Assembly (NCBI RefSeq): GCF_932526225.1
Contig: NC_064045.1
Location: 8,558,138 to 8,622,137 of the forward strand
Direction of reading: 5' to 3'
Source: Nematostella vectensis
Taxonomy: Eukaryota; Cnidaria; Anthozoa; Actiniaria; Edwardsiidae
DNA: 64,000 bases
Of the stretch, positions 59,921-64,000 are shown one piece after another (position 1 is the stretch's first letter; each line of letters opens with the position of its first letter). A program made the position numbers and the translations under genes. Under the pieces are notes generated by a model, which worked only from the letters and a program-made list of their open reading frames with translations, did not search any database and was not told the origin of the DNA.

Positions 59921-60117
59921 GTTTTCACCAGGGAAACAAATAGAAGGCATCTTCCTGATTAGAGCAGGAATAGACCCTGCGCCAAAAGACCAGAGTATGC
60001 GCCTGCGGCGTCGGGACGTCAACCAATCATCCCTCGGTTGCGGGTATATTTGATCACTAAATTCCCCTCGTGCCATGCTAAATTATAAATTATCATTTGT
60101 CTCCTTTTTTTCCTCTA

Positions 60118-60250
60118 GGATATCTTTTACATTTTGACGCGCGCTAGCGTTGCCATCTTGACAGTTTTACCATGCCACGCGCGCCACCGTGGCCATCTTG
60201 ACAGTTTTTTCATGCGACGCGCGCTAGCGTGGCCACCTTGGCAGTTTTGT
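60118..60250. repeat. Three ~47-bp repeats with GCGCGCTAGCGTGGCCATCT
   Basis: Copies begin near 60138, 60178 and 60216. Each is followed by TGACAGTTTT or a variant. G+C-rich against an A+T-rich background, ~200-340 bases beyond the TRPA-like stop codon and possibly within its 3' UTR. Confidence 0.75.
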
Positions 60251-60460
60251 GAAGTAGGCCAAAAAAACTCAATGAGACTGCGATAAACGTGCTGACTGAC
60301 ATAAACTTCACTAGCAAACCAGGTAAAGAAATGCTTCAGTGCACATCAGAGCACGATGGAATCCCCCTAGTTAGGAAGTCTTTGTCAATCTGCGATCCTC
60401 GCATGTTAATTAAAACTTTTTGGGGCATCCCCACCAATTGGAGAGTACTCTTCTATCTTC

Positions 60461-63400
60461 TCATCTAAGCGCGCTCATGATTCGCTTCAGAATCTCTCGT
60501 TGCTGCGACACCTCTGTAAGAAGAGCCTTCATCCTATGGATTAAAAACCAAAGGGTGTCTGTTAGTAGAAGTGGGAATAATCTACACGAGAGGAAACAGT
60601 TTATAAGTATGGAAAATTGAACTATAGGGCTCACCTCTCCTCTTGCTCCTGCATCCTAACTGTAAGACTGCTGACCCGTTCCATATCGCTTGCGCGATTC
60701 TCCGTTGCTTCCTGCTCGTTGCCTAGCAACAGTATGTCACCTAAACCTTTTAACCGCGTCCACAGTGATCTGATCTCACGGTTGGGATACCTGATTACCG
60801 TGGGCTTGTAAAATCGGCGTGTTATTGCTACTGGAAGCTGGCGTGTCGTGGTGTAGATCGCATGTATCTAAGAAAAAAGACTCAAGCGTTAAAAAGAGCA
60901 CATGTGATCCATGTGGGAACAATCATTTGTCTTGCACCACCCCCTTCCCCCCTAAAAATACAATCGAACAAGCAATATTTATCAAATCTATTAAACTTGA
61001 AAAACGCCGCAAATATATAAATATGCAGAATATAATGACGTCTGCCCTAAAAACTCAAAGATTTAAGAGAAAAAAAAAGATTATTTTCAGTTATTTGGTA
61101 ACATAGGAATGCATGGCCGGATGAAGAGTTGACTCATTAGTTTGGTTGGTAGGCGATTGTGGGTTGGTCTTGAGCTTGCTGTACCTTAAGAGCCATCAAC
61201 TGCTCCTCGGCATTAATGCGAACGGACTCAATATCACCAACCGCTAAGCCTATCTGCAGAAGAGAACAAATAGAAATACATAATGACCTGCAAGGAAAGT
61301 TTGTGTGTGTGTGTGGGGGGGGGGGGGGACTAAGTAAATTATCTACTGTATATGCAGTATCAGATGAGAGTAGCAAGCAACTAAAATGAACCTTTGATGA
61401 CATTGCATGGAGAGAGGTACTAAATCCAATTGGAGAAAGTAAGAGAGCGTGGGATCTGGGAAGAGATGGTTTCCTGTGACGTCACAGCATTTACAACCTA
61501 AGGAAACCCGGTCAAAACTTTTGGGGCTTGACTGGTACTTACGAGAAGATTCATCAACACGATTGGCATAAAGACGCAAAAGCAGATAAAGATGGCGTTT
61601 GTGAGGGTCGGGTAGGTGTTATGTTGCTCGACAAAGAATCGCGTATACTCCAATTCTCCTATCGTCATGGCAGCCACTTTGAGAATTGACAAGTAGAGCG
61701 TCTGGAACGGTTGCTGAAATTAGGATTCAACAAGGAGATCTTATTAAGCATGCGATTAACCTCTGAAGTCGACATTTCCCTAACAAAGGAGAGGAGCGCG
61801 CAGATTTGCAGAACTTGGTCGAGTCAAAGGCATAGAAAGCGCCTCAGGCAACCGCCATGCGATTCATGTCTGACCACAAACACAGCTTAGATCGAAGTTG
61901 TTTTTAGGGGGGGGGGGGGGGAGCGGGCATTTGTGAGAGAAAAACCCTTGGAACAAAGACGAGCAATAACAAAATCAAATCACGTCGGAACAGGAAATCG
62001 AATCCGGAACCCAGTGGTGAGGGGTACAGTCACTACAGAGCGACCGGGAAACCTGTGGTGAGGGGCACAGGCACTACAGAGCGACGCTCTGCCAACTGCG
62101 CCACCTAGGCTCCCATAGGGGGGGGGGGGGAGGGGGGGGTCTTGAAAATTATACGAAAAGCAGAGACGGAGAACGGCATCCGTCATGTAATGGACGGCAA
62201 AAAACATTCAGCCAGACATGAAATGCAATCTGATGCATTTCAGCCGTTTATCCGCCGAACGTTAGAACATCAAAGTTCATGAAAGTATTTTGGGTGACCT
62301 TTAGAGCAGCGTGTTTTGTTAATAGAAAGTCGCCATGAGGTGCCAGGATTAGAACCTGAGCTTTCCAATCTTACCTCGATTTGGACTGTTTTATTCCGTG
62401 CAATCGTCCTATAAAGTTGCTAGACAAAGGAATGACCAAGTTATCAATGAATAATGTTTTCATCAGGCGCCGCCTACCCAGTGTTGGCTAATTGGGAGTG
62501 CACTGTCAAAGTCATAATATGGAAAAAGCATAGAATTTGACGATCCTACAACAAAAAATGACCCACTTTCTGGCGGCCAAGAGGGGTTTTCGCGCACTTT
62601 GTGTATGTGCCTGTGTTTATAATGTGGAATATGATGTTCTCGTTCTGATTAGGGTCTAAGGACTAGGACAGAGGTCGGCCTTGATCAATTTGATTTGTTC
62701 TGAGATTTAGTGTGAAGAGTGAAGCATTGGAATAGGTTCTGAGGATGTTCCACATTCTCGGGAACACAGAGTATCAAGGTTTCTCTCCCTAACCCCCTGC
62801 ACGGCTTTGTCGCGACCCTTCTAGCCTGAAGGTACAATGTCCATTTTTCAATTCCACTATTCTCAGGGTTTTGGGTTAAGAACGTTTGTTGAAGACTAAA
62901 CCTAAAGTAGGTATGCGTGTTGCTCTTACCGGATCAGGACGGGAGATCAACACCGAAAAGATGACGGCAAATGCCATGAACAGAACCATGAAAAGTATGA
63001 CCACCTGGGGACGAAAAGGATGAAAAGAACGCTAGGAGAGAATACTACAAGTAAAATTGTAATATCTACTTTTTCTTCTTTCGTCATTGGAGAGGCATCT
63101 GCTGCAACTCCACCCCACCCCCATCCCAAACCTGCTAGCTACGGCCCACATCGCCCATCCACACCCCAGACCCGCTAGGTACGGCCCACATCGCCCATCC
63201 ACACCCCAGACCCGCTAGGTACGGCCCACATCACCCCCATCCCCACCCCAAACCTTTCAGGTACGTCCCACATCGCCCACCCCCTTCCTCAGCCCGCCCG
63301 GTACCGCCTAGTATCTAGGGGGATTTTTGTTTTGGATACGTACACCTCCTACCTACACAGGCAATCGTCACGGTTTACCTTAAGAAGAGTCTTTAACACG

Positions 63401-63789
63401 ACGAACAACATGGTGACGTATATTCCGGACGTGAATAAACTGCAAAACAAAACTTGACAAAATGTCAATTTAGCCTAGTAAGGAGCATAGCCTGGATTTT
63501 TAACCGGAGGGGGCGCAAAAGGCTCATGTTAGACGTTTTCCAAAGGGATGACCATTATTAGTGTTTTATTATATAATTGTTGTTGTCACTATCCATATTA
63601 TTGTTTTATCTTAAAAATTTACCTTTGGATCAAGAAGGATGCGGTTAAGAATGCAAACAGCACAGTAATGACGCCAAATGAGAATTGATTGACACGAAAC
63701 TCAGGAAAAACCCCCATCACAGACGTGATGAGGGCAAATAAAAAAGTGGTCAGTTTCAGCAGGCTTGTTTTCTCTGCGTATCCCCATCC
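60461..63789 (-). CDS. TRPA1-like: TRPA-type cation channel, C-terminal half (5' part outside window)
   Basis: Minus-strand exons 63789-63623, 63439-63379, 63004-62930, 61713-61543, 61253-61185, 60867-60635 and 60533-60461 (stop) are all in phase. They encode S3/S4 (LTTFLFALITSVMG, FLIQRSLFTSGIYVTMLF), the S4-S5 linker (VLKTLLK), S5 (VVILFMVLFMAFAVIFSVLI), the pore region (ILKVAAMTIGELEY), S6 with the TRPA signature FMPIVLMNLL plus IGLAVGDIESV, and a cytosolic tail with RYPNRE and a closing coiled-coil helix (MKALLTEVSQQREILKRIM). TRPA channels are tetrameric calcium-permeable sensors of irritants or temperature in the plasma membrane; what gates this one cannot be told. Ankyrin repeats and S1-S2 must lie past 64000. 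It converges with TOP3A. Confidence 0.9.
61303..61330. repeat. (TG)n followed by poly-G
   Basis: A short GTGTGTGTGTG run then ~13 G residues, in the TRPA-like gene between the S6 exons. Confidence 0.85.
61975..62118 (-). mobile_element. tRNA-derived SINE with an internal duplication
   Basis: On the minus strand GGTGGCGCAGTTGG fits box A and GGATTCGATTTCC fits box B. Between them a ~44-base segment (GTCGCTCTGTAGTG, then CCCCTCACCAC) is present twice, so the two pol III boxes are too far apart for a functional tRNA. Lies in a TRPA intron between the S5 and pore exons. Confidence 0.6.
62375..62419 (-). other. Possible 45-nt cassette microexon of the TRPA-like gene
   Basis: CCTTTGTCTAG precedes and GTAAGATTGG follows a 45-base stretch that reads QLYRTIARNKTVQIE in the phase required between the S5 exon (ends 62930) and the pore exon (starts 61713). 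Both neighbours are phase 0, so the insertion would keep the frame. The channel also reads through without it, closer to typical TRPA length. Confidence 0.3.
63115..63290. repeat. ~41-bp tandem repeat in a TRPA-like intron
   Basis: Four copies containing GACCCGCTAGGTACGGCCCA then CATCGCCCATCC, progressively diverged. C-rich on the plus strand. Confidence 0.85.
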
Positions 63790-64000
63790 CTGAAATAGAA
63801 TCAAGCAGACGTTTTTAAAAATTTTAAAGATTTAAAGAAACCCCGTGTGAGAGAACGTTTCAAGGGAAGACAAGATTGATCTGTCTGTCGGTGTTTCTTA
63901 ACGGGCGGACCATTAGAAAAATGAAAGGGGCGGGTTGTAGGGAGGGGGGGGGGGGTGGGTAAGGACAAAAAAAATCATACACGACTGAAACCTCCCCACC
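63790..64000. other. Start of the next upstream TRPA-like intron
   Basis: The acceptor CTATTTCAG for the 63789 exon is here. A poly-G tract lies near 63942-63954. No further exon could be supported before the window ends. Confidence 0.5.

Overview
The window is animal nuclear DNA. It is intron-rich, A+T-rich overall, loaded with tandem repeats and small transposons, and codes for metazoan proteins. The gene content (a TRPA-type channel, topoisomerase III alpha, a KCTD2/5/17-type BTB protein, a sphingosine kinase), the ancestral-looking exon structure and the repeat style suggest a cnidarian, probably an anthozoan of the sea-anemone type. The species is an inference, not something the sequence proves.

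Layout, left to right. Bases 1-4680 hold repeats only: an inverted-repeat element with roughly 150-bp subterminal units (1-2110), a retrozyme-like unit with a complete type I hammerhead ribozyme (2569-2978), and MITEs. Three minus-strand genes follow: a KCTD2/5/17 homologue (4687-10362, 6 exons), a sphingosine kinase (15736-21819, 5 exons, 574 codons) and an SDS22-style leucine-rich-repeat protein of unknown identity (22118-31202, about 18 exons). The LRR gene is head to head with a plus-strand TOP3A gene (31888-59442). I could join 35 TOP3A exons, every junction in phase, into 1028 codons. TOP3A converges on the 3' half of a minus-strand TRPA-like channel (60461 to the right edge), whose ankyrin-repeat half lies outside the window.

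No shared pathway links these genes. What stands out is their introns. About half of TOP3A is minisatellite: a 23-bp array of 4.4 kb, a 36-bp array of 5.9 kb just before the catalytic-tyrosine exon, a 29-bp array of 1.9 kb, and others. In at least four places (KCTD exon 5, LRR exon 17, TOP3A exons 5 and 27) the repeat unit starts inside the exon and carries the 5' splice site, so the array is a tandem amplification of an exon-intron junction. Acceptor-side duplications are seen at sphingosine kinase exon 3, TOP3A exon 31 and, more weakly, TOP3A exon 5. This recurrent pattern, together with the hammerhead element, is the most novel content. All exon models were read by eye from splice signals, phase and family resemblance. 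No alignment or transcript was available.
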